43,295 nucleotides of DNA, taken from NCBI GenBank assembly GCA_002724245.1, contig PBOG01000144.1:1-43295 (forward strand), in the 5' to 3' direction. The position numbers and the translations under genes are program-made. Positions within the stretch are counted from its first letter, which is position 1; each line of letters opens with the position of its first letter. The notes under the pieces were generated by a model. That model saw nothing but the letters and a program-made list of their open reading frames with translations. It had not been told where the DNA came from and searched no databases. Shown here one piece after another: positions 16,835 through 25,873 of the stretch. The DNA is from Planctomycetaceae bacterium. GTDB taxonomy: Bacteria > Planctomycetota > Planctomycetia > Pirellulales > Pirellulaceae.

Positions 16835-19102
16835 TCAGCGTGTTCGCTTTTTTCCTTTGCGCCGTGATCGGGCACCCCGTGCTGGCTTGCCACCAGCGCG
16901 TGGACGGCCACCGCTTTTCGGACGCGGACGGCGCGGTGAGCCCCGCCGGCCGCCTCCTTCCGCCAGCCGAAAATCGAGTTCGCGGCGATCGACATCGACA
17001 TGGACCACGGAGACCTCAATCCGGTCACCCAGTCGAAATGCATTGCCTTCCCGATAGCCAACCAGGCTGTAGGAGTCTGCATCAAAACGGTAGTGATCAT
17101 CCGCCAGTGTGGCAATTGGAACCAGGCCTTCCGCAGGAAGTGTAAGCCCCTGGACAAACAACCCGACTTTCTCAACACCCGTAATCACGCCCGGCAGCGT
17201 GCTGCCAATCCGGTGACTCAAAAATTCCAGTAATTTGACTTTGGTGTGCTGTCGCTCAGCTGCTTCGGCACGTTGCTCACGATCGCTGCAATGGCCTCCC
17301 AGTTCGGCGAGCTGGGGGAATGTCTGATCCGGTGTCTGGCCAGCGGCCAGCGCGTCGAGCAGCCGGTGTACAACCAGGTCGGGATACCGCCGTATGGGGG
17401 AGGTGAAGTGGGTGTAGTGTCGACTATGTAGTGCGTAATGGCCTTCGTCCTGAGGTCCATACACCGCCTTTTGCATGCTGCGCAATACCGCCATATTGAC
17501 CGGGTGCTGCGCCGGTTGCTGCTGGACACTGGCGATCACCCGCTTGATCTCAAAGCGACTTTCCAGGCTATCGCATTCAATTCCCAGAGACCGCACGAAG
17601 CGCGTCAAGCTATGCAGCTTGCGCGGCGTCGGCGGTGGATGAACCCGCCGCAGGAACAGCCGCTGGTCATCCGCGAGCTGTTCGGCAACGGCCTGATTGG
17701 CGACCAGCATGAACTCCTCAATCAGCTGGTGGCTTTCGGTCTGCCGTAACAGCCGCGCACCGGTCATCTTGCCTTGACGGTCCAGCTCGATCTTGATTTC
17801 CGGCAACGTCAACTCTATCGCACCTTGGTCCAGGCGACGGCGGCGCAACTGCATGCCCAGCTCATGCATCTCACCGAGCAAGCGGTGCACATCCGGCCGG
17901 AGGCGATTCGACCAGATCGCTCGGTCCGCCAGGAAATCATCGACTTCCTCGTAGGTAAACCGGCGATCACTGCAAATCGCAGATCGATGTACCTCACTGG
18001 CTAGGCGGACTCCCTCTGCATCCAGTTCCACAAACACCGTTCGCGCATAGCGGACGCGTTCTGGCTGCAAGCTGGCCAGATTGTTCGAAATGATCTCGGG
18101 CAGCATGGGGACAACACGATCCGTCAGATAGACGCTGGTCCCTCGCAATCGGGCTTCCTGATCCAGCGGCGAATCCACCGGCACAAAATGGGCCACATCC
18201 GCGATGTGAATTCCCAATCGCCAATTCCCACCCGGCAAACGCTCAAGCGAAATCGCATCATCGAAGTCACGGGCATCTGCTGGATCAATGGTCACTACGG
18301 TCAGCTGCGTCAAATCGAGGCGGTCTCCGATCGCCTCGTCAAACCGCTCGGCCTGCTCCCGTGCGGACTCCAGCACCGTTTCCGAAAAGGTTTCATCGAG
18401 ACCAAATTCCCGCAAGATTGACAGCGTCTCGACACCCGGTGCGCCGCGGGGACCCAGAATTTCGACCACCACGCCCTCGCCCGGTTGCCAGTGGGAGGGA
18501 AAACGGACCATCTCGATCACCACTTTATCGCCACCTTGCGCCCCTTTGGCGCCCGGATCACCCACCGGGACAGGATCGGGAAACAGATTCCCATCCACCC
18601 GCACGTGTGCTGATCCCTGGCGTTCGCGGTAGACACCGACAAAGGTGTGGGTCTGGCGCTCCAGGACTTCCAGAATGCGCCCCGTTCTGCGCACCTCACC
18701 ATGCTGGGTCCGCGTGGTCACCGCCACCCGCACCCGGTCGCCACTGGCGGCATCACCCGAACGCCGCAGGGGAACGAAGATATCTAACTCGCGGCCCACC
18801 TCCGGTTTGGCCGCTTGCGGACGGACAAATCCATAGCCCCCCGCGGCGCGGCGGAAAATACCTGTCACCGATGTGCTTTGTTGCGGCGCGGCCTGCACCG
18901 GCAACACCAGATGATCCGGACCGTAGGCGATTTGTCCCTGCTTGACCAGACGCTTGAGGACCCGCTTCAAATCGGCGCGGTGGTCCGCATGCAAACCGAG
19001 TTGCTTCAAGATCACACGCGGTTTGACCGGCCGATAATCGGTCGCCTGAACATGCGCCACCACGCGTTGCTGTAATTCGGCGCGAAATTCACCCCGGTCC
19101 AT
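16835..19102 (-). CDS. rnr: Ribonuclease R
   Basis: RNase R is a processive 3'-5' exoribonuclease that degrades structured RNA. The 755-aa protein has an N-terminal helix-turn-helix-like region (1-65), cold-shock/OB domains (TGIFRRAAGGYGFVRP at about 80 and a second before 225), the RNB catalytic domain with the metal-binding DARDFDDAI (276-284), and a C-terminal S1 domain (LPGVITGVEKVGLFVQG). The last 45 residues are a Gly/Arg/Lys-rich tail ending KGKKRTR, as in other RNase R proteins. HYTHFTSPIRRYPDLVVHRLL is the family's late RNB motif. The ATG at 19102 follows GAGAG. It stands alone, with the MOSC gene divergent upstream. Confidence 0.96.
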   Translation of the reverse strand: MDRGEFRAELQQRVVAHVQATDYRPVKPRVILKQLGLHADHRADLKRVLKRLVKQGQIAYGPDHLVLPVQAAPQQSTSVTGIFRRAAGGYGFVRPQAAKPEVGRELDIFVPLRRSGDAASGDRVRVAVTTRTQHGEVRRTGRILEVLERQTHTFVGVYRERQGSAHVRVDGNLFPDPVPVGDPGAKGAQGGDKVVIEMVRFPSHWQPGEGVVVEILGPRGAPGVETLSILREFGLDETFSETVLESAREQAERFDEAIGDRLDLTQLTVVTIDPADARDFDDAISLERLPGGNWRLGIHIADVAHFVPVDSPLDQEARLRGTSVYLTDRVVPMLPEIISNNLASLQPERVRYARTVFVELDAEGVRLASEVHRSAICSDRRFTYEEVDDFLADRAIWSNRLRPDVHRLLGEMHELGMQLRRRRLDQGAIELTLPEIKIELDRQGKMTGARLLRQTESHQLIEEFMLVANQAVAEQLADDQRLFLRRVHPPPTPRKLHSLTRFVRSLGIECDSLESRFEIKRVIASVQQQPAQHPVNMAVLRSMQKAVYGPQDEGHYALHSRHYTHFTSPIRRYPDLVVHRLLDALAAGQTPDQTFPQLAELGGHCSDREQRAEAAERQHTKVKLLEFLSHRIGSTLPGVITGVEKVGLFVQGLTLPAEGLVPIATLADDHYRFDADSYSLVGYREGNAFRLGDRIEVSVVHVDVDRRELDFRLAEGGGRRGSPRRPRPKSGGRPRAGGKPARGARSRRKGKKRTR

Positions 19103-19258
19103 AAGCTCTCACGAATTGGTTCGTGCCGTTTCTAATGCCGTCAAACGTTACCAGATCACCACTGGATCCAGCGATTCCGGGCGTTCCTGTTTTCAGCCGG
19201 TGCCAGGAGAGATAAGCTCTATTATCCACACACTTGGACTCGCGACGAGGACCCGTTG

Positions 19259-19741
19259 ATGTTTACAGGAAGCTTGCTCGCCATTGGCATCACCACCACG
19301 GGCAGTCAGCCCATGGAAGCCCGGCAGCGGGTCACAGCGATCACGGGCCAGGGACTGGAGGGTGATCGCTATGCGACCGGTCAAGGCACCTTTCAGAAAG
19401 GTCCTGCCAAACCACTAGAACAGGTCACCTTGATTGAACGCGAAGCGCTTCAATCCGCGGCGCGTGATTACTCGGTCAACATCACGCATCTCGATACGCG
19501 GCGGAATCTGTTGACAGCAGACGTACCGCTGAACCACCTCGTCGGCAAGGATTTTTGCGTCGGGGAAGTGATTCTGCGTGGTGTCGAATTATGCGAACCG
19601 TGTGGCCATCTGGAAAAACTGACATACCCGAACATCAAACAGTCACTGCTACACCGTGGGGGACTCCGCGCCGAAGTCGTCCAGGGTGGTCACCTCCAGG
19701 TAGGAGACGAGATTCAGCCGGCCCCCGCGAAGCAGGACTGA
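19259..19741 (+). CDS. MOSC domain protein
   Basis: The 160-aa protein is a single MOSC domain, the C-terminal domain of molybdenum cofactor sulfurase, also found alone in YiiM-like proteins. Visible signatures are the N-terminal GLEGDRYATGQGTF, RRNLLTADVPLNHLVGKDF, and CEPCGHLEKL, with the conserved cysteine expected to carry or bind sulfur or the pterin cofactor. The ATG at 19259 is chosen because GAGGA sits 7 nt before it; a TTG lies one codon earlier. Its role is probably in molybdenum cofactor or sulfur transfer. No molybdenum enzyme gene is nearby. Confidence 0.88.
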   Translation: MFTGSLLAIGITTTGSQPMEARQRVTAITGQGLEGDRYATGQGTFQKGPAKPLEQVTLIEREALQSAARDYSVNITHLDTRRNLLTADVPLNHLVGKDFCVGEVILRGVELCEPCGHLEKLTYPNIKQSLLHRGGLRAEVVQGGHLQVGDEIQPAPAKQD

Positions 19742-19769
19742 TGCGCAGCCGGCGGCGGGCGACCTGACT

Positions 19770-20534
19770 TCAGGAACTGGCTGAAAAAGGTGGCGGCACG
19801 AGGTCAAAATGCTCGTGCTGTGACTTGCCACGGACCAGGATTGGCCGCCATTTCCAGTCGGTACCAAGAGGACCGGCACCCAGTGGCCGCACGTGCGCCG
19901 GAATATAGCGCACCGCCACACCACACCTCCGGCGCTGGGATCGATTAGGAAGCGACCCATGCACCACAGTTCCCTCGTGCAAGGAAATTTCACCCGCCCG
20001 CAATACGCAATCAATGGCTTGCGCTTCATCCTCCGGGGTAACCGCGACTGCTTGATTGACACTCAACAAGTTCCCCGCCTGGTCAGAACGCCCGTGCTCT
20101 AACAGCTGCTGTGGGTGCCGTCCCGGTATCACGCGCATGCAGCCATTTTCAAGGTCGCTATCGTCAATGGCATACCACGCGGTGACCTCCTCAAGGGGTT
20201 CCAGGCCCCAGTACGTCAGATCCTGATGCCAGGCCACGAAATGATCATTGGATCCGTACTTGCAAAACACATGCGTCGACAACACCAACAGGTGCTCGCC
20301 ATAGAGTGCGGCCACACTATCCAGAATGGCCGGATGACTGGCAATCTCCCAGATAAAGGGCTGGTCGAAATGCCGGTCAAAAAGTTGGTTCTGCGCGCGC
20401 TGTACGCCCTCCTCGGACTCCAATCGGTCAAACTCGTTGCGGTAGTACTCGATCTCCTGGGACGAAGCGATCGCAATGGGTGTCGCCACACCCGTATCGT
20501 GATACTCGGTGACCTGGTCGGACGACAGTGGCAT
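19770..20534 (-). CDS. PhyH-family Fe(II)/2-oxoglutarate dioxygenase
   Basis: The 254-aa protein belongs to the phytanoyl-CoA dioxygenase family of non-haem iron, 2-oxoglutarate-dependent oxygenases. The facial triad is visible: His103 and Asp105 in WHQDLTYWG, and the distal His192 in GTVVHGSLPN. An arginine in the following RRRCGVAVRYIP would bind 2-oxoglutarate. The segment VTAWYAIDDSDLENGCMRVIPG is typical of the family. Bacterial members hydroxylate varied small molecules; the substrate here cannot be read from the sequence. The ATG at 20534 has AAGG 8 nt upstream and is preferred to a GTG at 20549. It converges with the MOSC gene. Confidence 0.9.
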   Translation of the reverse strand: MPLSSDQVTEYHDTGVATPIAIASSQEIEYYRNEFDRLESEEGVQRAQNQLFDRHFDQPFIWEIASHPAILDSVAALYGEHLLVLSTHVFCKYGSNDHFVAWHQDLTYWGLEPLEEVTAWYAIDDSDLENGCMRVIPGRHPQQLLEHGRSDQAGNLLSVNQAVAVTPEDEAQAIDCVLRAGEISLHEGTVVHGSLPNRSQRRRCGVAVRYIPAHVRPLGAGPLGTDWKWRPILVRGKSQHEHFDLVPPPFSASS

Positions 20535-20779
20535 GACAACGGCCTTCACAACAGGAGCATCTGATCCACAGGCGGTATTCGGTGCACAGACAGGCTGCAG
20601 GCAACAAAAGCGTCAGGTCGATCCCGCCAATCGAAAACGTGTGCGGCCCGTATGCGCCGCATCGCACCCGCTGACCATGTCACACCAGCGCAACACAACA
20701 TAGCAGTTTTTGCAACACCAGGCGGGCACGCGCCGGGTGCCACGGGGATCCCACACCAAAGCCGTGGACGCCTTGGGCA

Positions 20780-21382
20780 CTAGGGATCAGACGTCTTCCA
20801 GGGTACCGGGTATTCCATATGGGTGGCCGTCTGTTCGGCCGCCTGGCGACCCAACCACTTCCGCACGCCGCAGAGCGACGCATCGAGCCCTGCCGCGATC
20901 CCTGCGCCAACGATGATCTTGCCATTGTCGATGAACCGCTCGCCCGCACAAAGAGTCGCTGCCGGTGCCAGCTGTCGGAGGGCTTCCAGTGACGCGTGAT
21001 GTGTCGTAACGCGGAGACCGTCCAACACGCCCACCGCCGCTAACAACAACGATCCCGTACAAACCGAAATCACCAGTTCCGCGCTCTGGACCGCGGCGGG
21101 CAGCCAGGCCAACAGGTGCCGGTTTTCCAGTTGTTGTCGGGTTCCTCTGCCCCCAGGAATCACCAGGACTTGCGGGGACAGGCAATCTTCATATGGCAAG
21201 TCCGGTAGCACGCGCAGCCCATTGTGGGTCGTCACGACCTCACTGTGTTGGCTCACGGTCTGCACCCCAAACGAGGGCTCTACGTAGCGGGCGGCAACAC
21301 TGAAGACCTCGATGGGACCCGCGAAATCGAGTAACTCGACTCCGTCAAACAACAACACAGAGACCCCACCGCGTGCAGACAT
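20780..21382 (-). CDS. DJ-1/PfpI family protein (isonitrile hydratase/GlxA-like)
   Basis: The 200-aa protein has the DJ-1/PfpI (GATase1-like) fold. It opens SVLLFDGVELLDFAGPIEVFS, the signature of the InhA/GlxA N-terminal branch, and carries the nucleophile elbow ISVCTGSLLLA with Cys108 after VLVIPGG (strand and oxyanion region). There is no AraC-type DNA-binding domain, so it is not a GlxA-type regulator but a stand-alone enzyme, possibly an isonitrile hydratase-like or a glyoxalase III-like protein. The ATG at 21382 is preceded by GAGAAGAA. tRNA-Leu lies about 200 bp upstream on the same strand. Confidence 0.87.
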   Translation of the reverse strand: MSARGGVSVLLFDGVELLDFAGPIEVFSVAARYVEPSFGVQTVSQHSEVVTTHNGLRVLPDLPYEDCLSPQVLVIPGGRGTRQQLENRHLLAWLPAAVQSAELVISVCTGSLLLAAVGVLDGLRVTTHHASLEALRQLAPAATLCAGERFIDNGKIIVGAGIAAGLDASLCGVRKWLGRQAAEQTATHMEYPVPWKTSDP

Positions 21383-21587
21383 GATCGGTTCTTCTCGATA
21401 TTTTCAGCCGGGTCGGCGGCGCGACAGCGGCTGTCAACGCGCGGCTGCCGAACGGGTGGAGCAACCGGTTCGATCCGCTAGCACCTGCCGTGCCAGCATG
21501 CCACTGGCTGCCCGCTGGACCGAGGCTACCGCCCGGAACACGGCGGCGACCGCCAGCACAGGCCACCCGATATCCAATCTACCGAAG

Positions 21588-21671
21588 TACCAGAGGTGGG
21601 AATCGAACCCACACGCCCTTGCGGGCACGGGATTTTGAATCCCGCGCGTCTGCCAATTCCGCCACTCTGGC
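21588..21671 (-). tRNA. tRNA-Leu (CAA anticodon)
   Basis: On the minus strand an 84-nt sequence folds as a class II tRNA with a long variable arm. The acceptor stem is GCCAGAG with CTCTGGT (one G-U), the anticodon arm CGGGA-TTCAAAA-TCCCG gives anticodon CAA (reads UUG), the long arm is TGCCCGCAAGGGCG, and the T arm contains GGTTCGATTCC. The 3' CCA is not encoded and must be added after transcription. The gene is isolated, with no neighbouring tRNA. Confidence 0.96.
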
Positions 21672-21917
21672 TTGGACTGGCCGCGACCTTCACGGTCATG
21701 GCGCCGCACACAGACAGGAACCTGCGGCGGCAGCGGCCCAGAGGCCGCACAGCACACAACTTCTGGCAAATCCGCTCCCTTGTCAACCGCCAGGATCAAC
21801 CAATTCCGTGACAGCGACCGCTAAAGTTCTTCCCACTCTGGACCCGATGGAGTGGCGAGGGGCCGGTTCCCGATCGCGGCCTCCATTTCATCTCCTGAAA
21901 CTGACACCTCGGTCCGT

Positions 21918-22505
21918 ATGCCATCCACCCGCAAACCCAACTCTGTACCCAGCGTCGGATTCCTCACCGTCGTGGACAGCGGTGGCGGTTCGTTCCTGGG
22001 TGGCTATCTGGTTTTGAATGCCAGCGGACGGCCCTTGGAATTCCAATGTACTGCTCCGGTGAAAGCCAACCGGGCCCAGGAAATCCTCTATGGACCGACA
22101 TTGCACCCCTACCTGTGGGGAGAACAAATCGGTGGCGCGCTGATCTCCAAGTCCCGCACGCGCCCCTTGTTTGTCTGCACCGATCAGTCCCACACGCTCG
22201 CCGTGCGCGCGGCCGTCGATCTTCCCGTGATTCAGGTTCTGCCAGCGGCCAAACCGTCCGGCGGCGCGCCCCCGAAACACAACATTACCGCCACATCGAG
22301 CGCCGAGCCTGCGGAGCGGTTGACTTTGGGCCGTTATTCCTGTGCCCTGTCGGGCAGCCACCTGACCGACAGGGCCACCGTCGAACGGGCCTGGAAAACA
22401 CACCTGGACGATTTGCACCTGAGAGAACCTTTTGAGCGCATTCGAGAAGCCATTACCGAAGCTCAGCGAACCGCCGCCGGCCCCGCTTCCGGAGCTGCCG
22501 CCTAG
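21918..22505 (+). CDS. Unknown protein overlapping the SNF2 helicase gene
   Basis: I do not recognise a family for this 195-aa protein. It begins at the ATG at 21918 (MPSTRKPNSVPSVGFLTVVD). An upstream in-frame start at 21852 would add 22 unlikely residues. The N-terminal half reads as a beta-rich domain (GGYLVLNASGRPLEFQCTAPVK, ALISKSRTRPLFVCTDQ), with a mixed C-terminal part ending in a helix (PFERIREAITEAQRTAAG). It has no signal peptide and no membrane segment. Its last 74 bp overlap the start of the helicase gene in another frame, which points to translational coupling and a shared function. A role as a helicase partner is inference only. Confidence 0.75.
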   Translation: MPSTRKPNSVPSVGFLTVVDSGGGSFLGGYLVLNASGRPLEFQCTAPVKANRAQEILYGPTLHPYLWGEQIGGALISKSRTRPLFVCTDQSHTLAVRAAVDLPVIQVLPAAKPSGGAPPKHNITATSSAEPAERLTLGRYSCALSGSHLTDRATVERAWKTHLDDLHLREPFERIREAITEAQRTAAGPASGAAA

Positions 22506-24288
22506 GCCAGCAGCAGCAGCGCTGCCCGCCGCGGATGGGAACGCCCTGTTGGATGGGCTGCCCACTTGCCAGGCAATCAATCTGTCGCTGCCGGCTGAGT
22601 TGTTTCCCAGCGGCTGGCAAACGGCGCTGGCACGGGCGCCGCGGATCGTCCTGAAACCGCTGCCGGTGCAAAACCCGCCGCCAGCCACGATCAATGTCCC
22701 ACTCCGACAGCCCGCAATCCGCACGTTTGGATTCACCTTCCCGGAACTTCCCGCAGCCGATCTGGGAGTGCTCGACACGCAACCCAAGCGACCTTCACAG
22801 CGTGCCGCAGTCGAGGAGAAGTCCAACAACGCCAAGCGAACAACCCGCATTAAGCCACCACAGGACATCATCAAGCTGCAGGATCGATTGTATTACGTCC
22901 TCCAGCCCCCACTGGAGGCCCTTACCGGCGAGCTCCGTTTCCCCTTTCAGCCGTTTCCCTACCAGCTCGAGGGCATCGCCTTCTTGTTTCCGCGGCACGC
23001 CGCCATTCTGGCCGATGAAATGGGACTGGGAAAGACGATGCAAGCAATCACCGCGATTCGCCTGCTACTCCACGCGCGCGAACTACGACGCGTCCTGCTG
23101 ATTTGCCCCAAACCGCTGGTCACCAACTGGAAGCGCGAATTCCAACTCTGGGCGCCCGAAATTCCCGTCGGCGTTATTGAAGGGAATCAAGCGCGACGCA
23201 ACTGGCAATGGCAACAACCGGCCACACCGGTACTGCTGGCAAACTACGAGTTGCTCGTCCGAGACTATCAAATTGCCGTCAACGAGGGGCTACATTTCGA
23301 TCTCGTCCTGCTGGACGAAGCGCAGCGGATCAAGAACCGCCACAGCGCCACCAGCCAGGTGACCCGCTCCATTCGTCGCACTCGCAGTTGGGCACTTACC
23401 GGTACGCCGGTCGAGAACAGCCCCGAAGACCTGGTCGGTATTTTTGAGTTTCTCTCGCCCGGGCATCTCTCGAGCAATATGAAGGCACGGCGTATGGGCC
23501 TGGCTGCGCGCGACTATATCCTCCGCCGGCGGAAAGAGGAAGTCCTGACCGACCTGCCCCCCAAGATGTTCCGCGACGCTGAGCTGGACCTGACACCCGA
23601 ACAATGGATTTCTTATCGTGAAGCAGAAGAACACGGCGTAGTACGTTTGACCCAAATGGGCGACGAACTGACGATTCAACACGTCTTCGAACTGGTGTTA
23701 CGTCTGAAACAAATCTGTAACTTTGACCCCGCTGAGGGCAGCAGCAGCAAACTGGAAAGATTGCGCGCTGACCTCGAAGAAGTTATTGCCAGCGGTCAGA
23801 AGGCGATCGTATTCAGTCAATGGGTTGATTCCCTCAAACGAATCCGCACGGCGCTGCAACCGCTACCGGTCCTGGAGTACCACGGCAAGATTCCTGCCCG
23901 CAAGCGAGACCAGGTGATCGATCAGTTTCGCGACGACCCGTCCTGTCATCTGATGTTAATGAGCTACGGTGCCGGAAGTGTCGGTCTGAACCTGCAATTC
24001 TGTCGCTATGTGTTTCTGTTTGACCGCTGGTGGAATCCGGCCGTCGAAGATCAAGCAATCAACCGCGCCCATCGCATCGGTGCCAGCGGCCCGGTAACCG
24101 TCACTCGCATGATGACGATCAACACCATCGAAGAACACATCGATCAGGTGTTGCAGGAAAAGCGGGAGCTCTTTGAGACCATTTTCTCGGTCGCCGGAAC
24201 CCCTGCTAGCGCGGGTCTTAACCAGGACGAAATCTTCGGCCTGTTCAATCTGCGGATGCCCCCGCGCAAGCCCCGCTCAGCAGCCTAG
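22432..24288 (+). CDS. SNF2-family DEAD/DEAH helicase
   Basis: The 618-aa protein is a SNF2/Rad54-type superfamily 2 ATPase, which translocates on double-stranded DNA to remodel protein-DNA complexes. After an N-terminal region of about 165 residues, proline-rich at its start, come motif I DEMGLGKT (195-202), motif II DEAQ (295-298), motif III ALTGTPVENS, and the second RecA lobe with IVFSQWVDSLKRI, SYGAGSVGLNLQ and motif VI QAINRAHRIG (541-550). The N-terminal part matches no domain I know, and the C-terminus is short. The TTG start at 22432 has GAGAG 6 nt upstream and overlaps the preceding gene by 74 bp. HepA/RapA proteins are longer, so this is not a clear RapA. The nature of its partner gene is unknown. 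Confidence 0.93.
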   Translation: MSAFEKPLPKLSEPPPAPLPELPPRPAAAALPAADGNALLDGLPTCQAINLSLPAELFPSGWQTALARAPRIVLKPLPVQNPPPATINVPLRQPAIRTFGFTFPELPAADLGVLDTQPKRPSQRAAVEEKSNNAKRTTRIKPPQDIIKLQDRLYYVLQPPLEALTGELRFPFQPFPYQLEGIAFLFPRHAAILADEMGLGKTMQAITAIRLLLHARELRRVLLICPKPLVTNWKREFQLWAPEIPVGVIEGNQARRNWQWQQPATPVLLANYELLVRDYQIAVNEGLHFDLVLLDEAQRIKNRHSATSQVTRSIRRTRSWALTGTPVENSPEDLVGIFEFLSPGHLSSNMKARRMGLAARDYILRRRKEEVLTDLPPKMFRDAELDLTPEQWISYREAEEHGVVRLTQMGDELTIQHVFELVLRLKQICNFDPAEGSSSKLERLRADLEEVIASGQKAIVFSQWVDSLKRIRTALQPLPVLEYHGKIPARKRDQVIDQFRDDPSCHLMLMSYGAGSVGLNLQFCRYVFLFDRWWNPAVEDQAINRAHRIGASGPVTVTRMMTINTIEEHIDQVLQEKRELFETIFSVAGTPASAGLNQDEIFGLFNLRMPPRKPRSAA

Positions 24289-24441
24289 AAAATCGGTTCC
24301 AGCACGCCCGGCCTGGCAGTCCGTACCCGCTCTCTGCCACACTGTCTCCCGGCGGTTGCCGATCGCCTACAATGCAGGTTGTTGCTGAGCCGTCCCGAAC
24401 CCGGTTCGACCGTTTGACCAGAAACCACTGGAGGTGATCTC

Positions 24442-25677
24442 GTGACCGATGAACGCGATGTTTCCCGGCGGCGCGTCCTGCAAGCTGGAGCAGGAACTGC
24501 AGTCGGCGGTTTACTCAGCACCTCAACCTCAGAGGCACAAGGGAAAGCGGACGTGCATAGCGACATTTACGCGGAATTGGGCGTCGAGACCCTGATCAAC
24601 GCCGCCGGAACCATTACCACCATGGGCGGCTCTCTGATGCCACCCGAAGTGCAGGCCGCCTGGCAATCCGCTGCCCGGCATTTCGTCGATTTGCTGGCCT
24701 TGCAGGAGCGAGTGGGCCAGGAAATCGCCAAACTCCTGCAGGTGGAAAGCGCGCTGGTCACGACAGGTGCGGCAGGCGGCATTCTGGTCGGCACCGCGGC
24801 CGCCCTGACATGGAAAGACCCGGAACGTGTTGCGCAGCTACCCTTGCACCCCGATCAGGGCATCGAAGTCATCCGGCAAAAGAGTCATCGCGCCTGCTAC
24901 GATCACCTGGTCGAGGCATGTGGAGTGCGACTGGTCGATGTCGAGTCCCGTGAAGATCTGGAACGGGCAATCAATGAACGCACCGCGCTGATGTTCTCCT
25001 ACAACGTCAACGAAGAAGCGGGCCAAATTAGTCGGACCGAGTGGATCCAGGTCGCCCGCAGTCGGAACATTCCCACGCTACTCGACGCGGCGGCAGACAC
25101 ACCTCCCTTGGAGCGGCTTTCGGAATACAACCGTATGGGATTTGATCTGGTCGTCTTCAGCGGCGGCAAGGCGATTCGAGGACCCCAGGATGCCGGCCTG
25201 CTGCTCGGCCGGCGGGAACTGATCGACGCTGCCAAACGAAATACCGCCCCCTATTGCAGCAATATTGGCCGCGGCATGAAAGTCAGTAAAGAAGATATGG
25301 TCGCGATGTGGGCTGCCGTCAAACGGTTTGTCCAGCTCGACCACGACGCCGAGTGGAACTCCTGGCTGGCACGCATCGAGACGATCGCCGCCGCCATCCG
25401 CGATCTGCCGACCCTGACAACCAACACAATCGTCCCGCCGATTGCCAACGCGGTACCCCACCTGTTGATCGACTGGGATCGCGAGCAGATTGACGTGACT
25501 CCCGCGCAGGTCGGCCAGCGACTCGCCGCCGGCAAACCGCCCATCCGTACCGCCCGCGTTCATGGAACAGGTAGTGCAGGGTTCTTGATCTCGGTCTTCA
25601 TGCTCGAACCGGGTGAAGATCAAATCGTAGCCCAGCGCCTGCGCGAGGCACTCACCACTCAGGCCGATGGAAGGTAA
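24442..25677 (+). CDS. Tat-exported SelA-like PLP-dependent enzyme
   Basis: The 411-aa protein belongs to the SelA-like branch of fold-type I PLP enzymes, which also includes D-glucosaminate-6-phosphate ammonia-lyase (DgaE). The PLP lysine is Lys243 in SGGKAIRGPQ, and the cofactor-ring aspartate is Asp215 in LLDAAAD. The N-terminal VETLINAAGTITTMGG is characteristic of the group. Unlike bacterial SelA it carries a twin-arginine signal (DVSRRRVLQAGAGTAVGG), implying export of the folded, cofactor-loaded enzyme. It lacks the N-terminal tRNA-binding domain of SelA, so selenocysteine synthesis is unlikely. The GTG start has GGAGGTGA before it, one of the best ribosome-binding sites here. It heads a co-directional run of exported proteins, and a cytosolic paralogue lies at 33152-34354. 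Confidence 0.9.
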   Translation: MTDERDVSRRRVLQAGAGTAVGGLLSTSTSEAQGKADVHSDIYAELGVETLINAAGTITTMGGSLMPPEVQAAWQSAARHFVDLLALQERVGQEIAKLLQVESALVTTGAAGGILVGTAAALTWKDPERVAQLPLHPDQGIEVIRQKSHRACYDHLVEACGVRLVDVESREDLERAINERTALMFSYNVNEEAGQISRTEWIQVARSRNIPTLLDAAADTPPLERLSEYNRMGFDLVVFSGGKAIRGPQDAGLLLGRRELIDAAKRNTAPYCSNIGRGMKVSKEDMVAMWAAVKRFVQLDHDAEWNSWLARIETIAAAIRDLPTLTTNTIVPPIANAVPHLLIDWDREQIDVTPAQVGQRLAAGKPPIRTARVHGTGSAGFLISVFMLEPGEDQIVAQRLREALTTQADGR

Positions 25678-25722
25678 CGCCCTCACAAACAGCCAGGCCA
25701 GTCGCCGATTGTAACCCGTATC

Positions 25723-25740
25723 CCACGTAGCCGTACGTGG
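25723..25740 (+). terminator. Putative hairpin after the Tat PLP enzyme gene
   Basis: The arms CCACGTA (25723-25729) and TACGTGG (25734-25740) form a perfect 7-bp stem with a GCCG loop, 46 bp past the stop codon. Only a weak CTTGAATT follows, not a U-tract. It could end the first transcript or stabilise a processed 3' end. If it terminates fully, the downstream PPC gene needs its own promoter. Confidence 0.4.
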
Positions 25741-25746
25741 CTTGAA

Positions 25747-25776
25747 TTGAGTTCACCTCTCGATTGCGTGTACACT
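25747..25776 (+). promoter_or_regulatory. Possible promoter for the PPC-domain gene
   Basis: TTGAGT (25747-25752) and TACACT (25771-25776) are separated by 18 bp and resemble -35 and -10 boxes of a sigma-70 promoter. They lie about 98 bp before the start codon of the PPC gene and just past the hairpin at 25723-25740. The boxes are imperfect and no consensus for this organism is known to me. Confidence 0.3.
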
Positions 25777-25873
25777 GGACACGGCGTAGCACGGAAACCC
25801 CGTGTAGAACGAATCCCCCAACCGCGGACGCCAGAGCTGGCCCCCTGGCGCGATCCGCGTCTCCTCTGTCCGG

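Noticed and set aside
16842-16860. AGCG-TGTT-CGCT followed by six T as a terminator for the ThuA-like gene
   Set aside because: The stem is only 4 bp and lies inside the C-terminal coding sequence of rnr on the other strand; chance is a sufficient explanation.
21596-21811. Open frame starting MGIEPTRPCGHGILNPARL
   Set aside because: It is the well-known false translation of a tRNA-Leu gene read on the opposite strand; the tRNA folds correctly on the minus strand.
22453-22874. Minus-strand frames across the unknown gene and helicase start
   Set aside because: They are Gly/Ser/Arg-rich shadow translations of proline- and alanine-rich coding DNA and show no domain.
24442-25677. True selenocysteine synthase (SelA)
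   Set aside because: The Tat signal, the absence of the N-terminal tRNA-binding domain and the lack of selB/selC nearby argue against it; only the PLP-domain relationship is supported.
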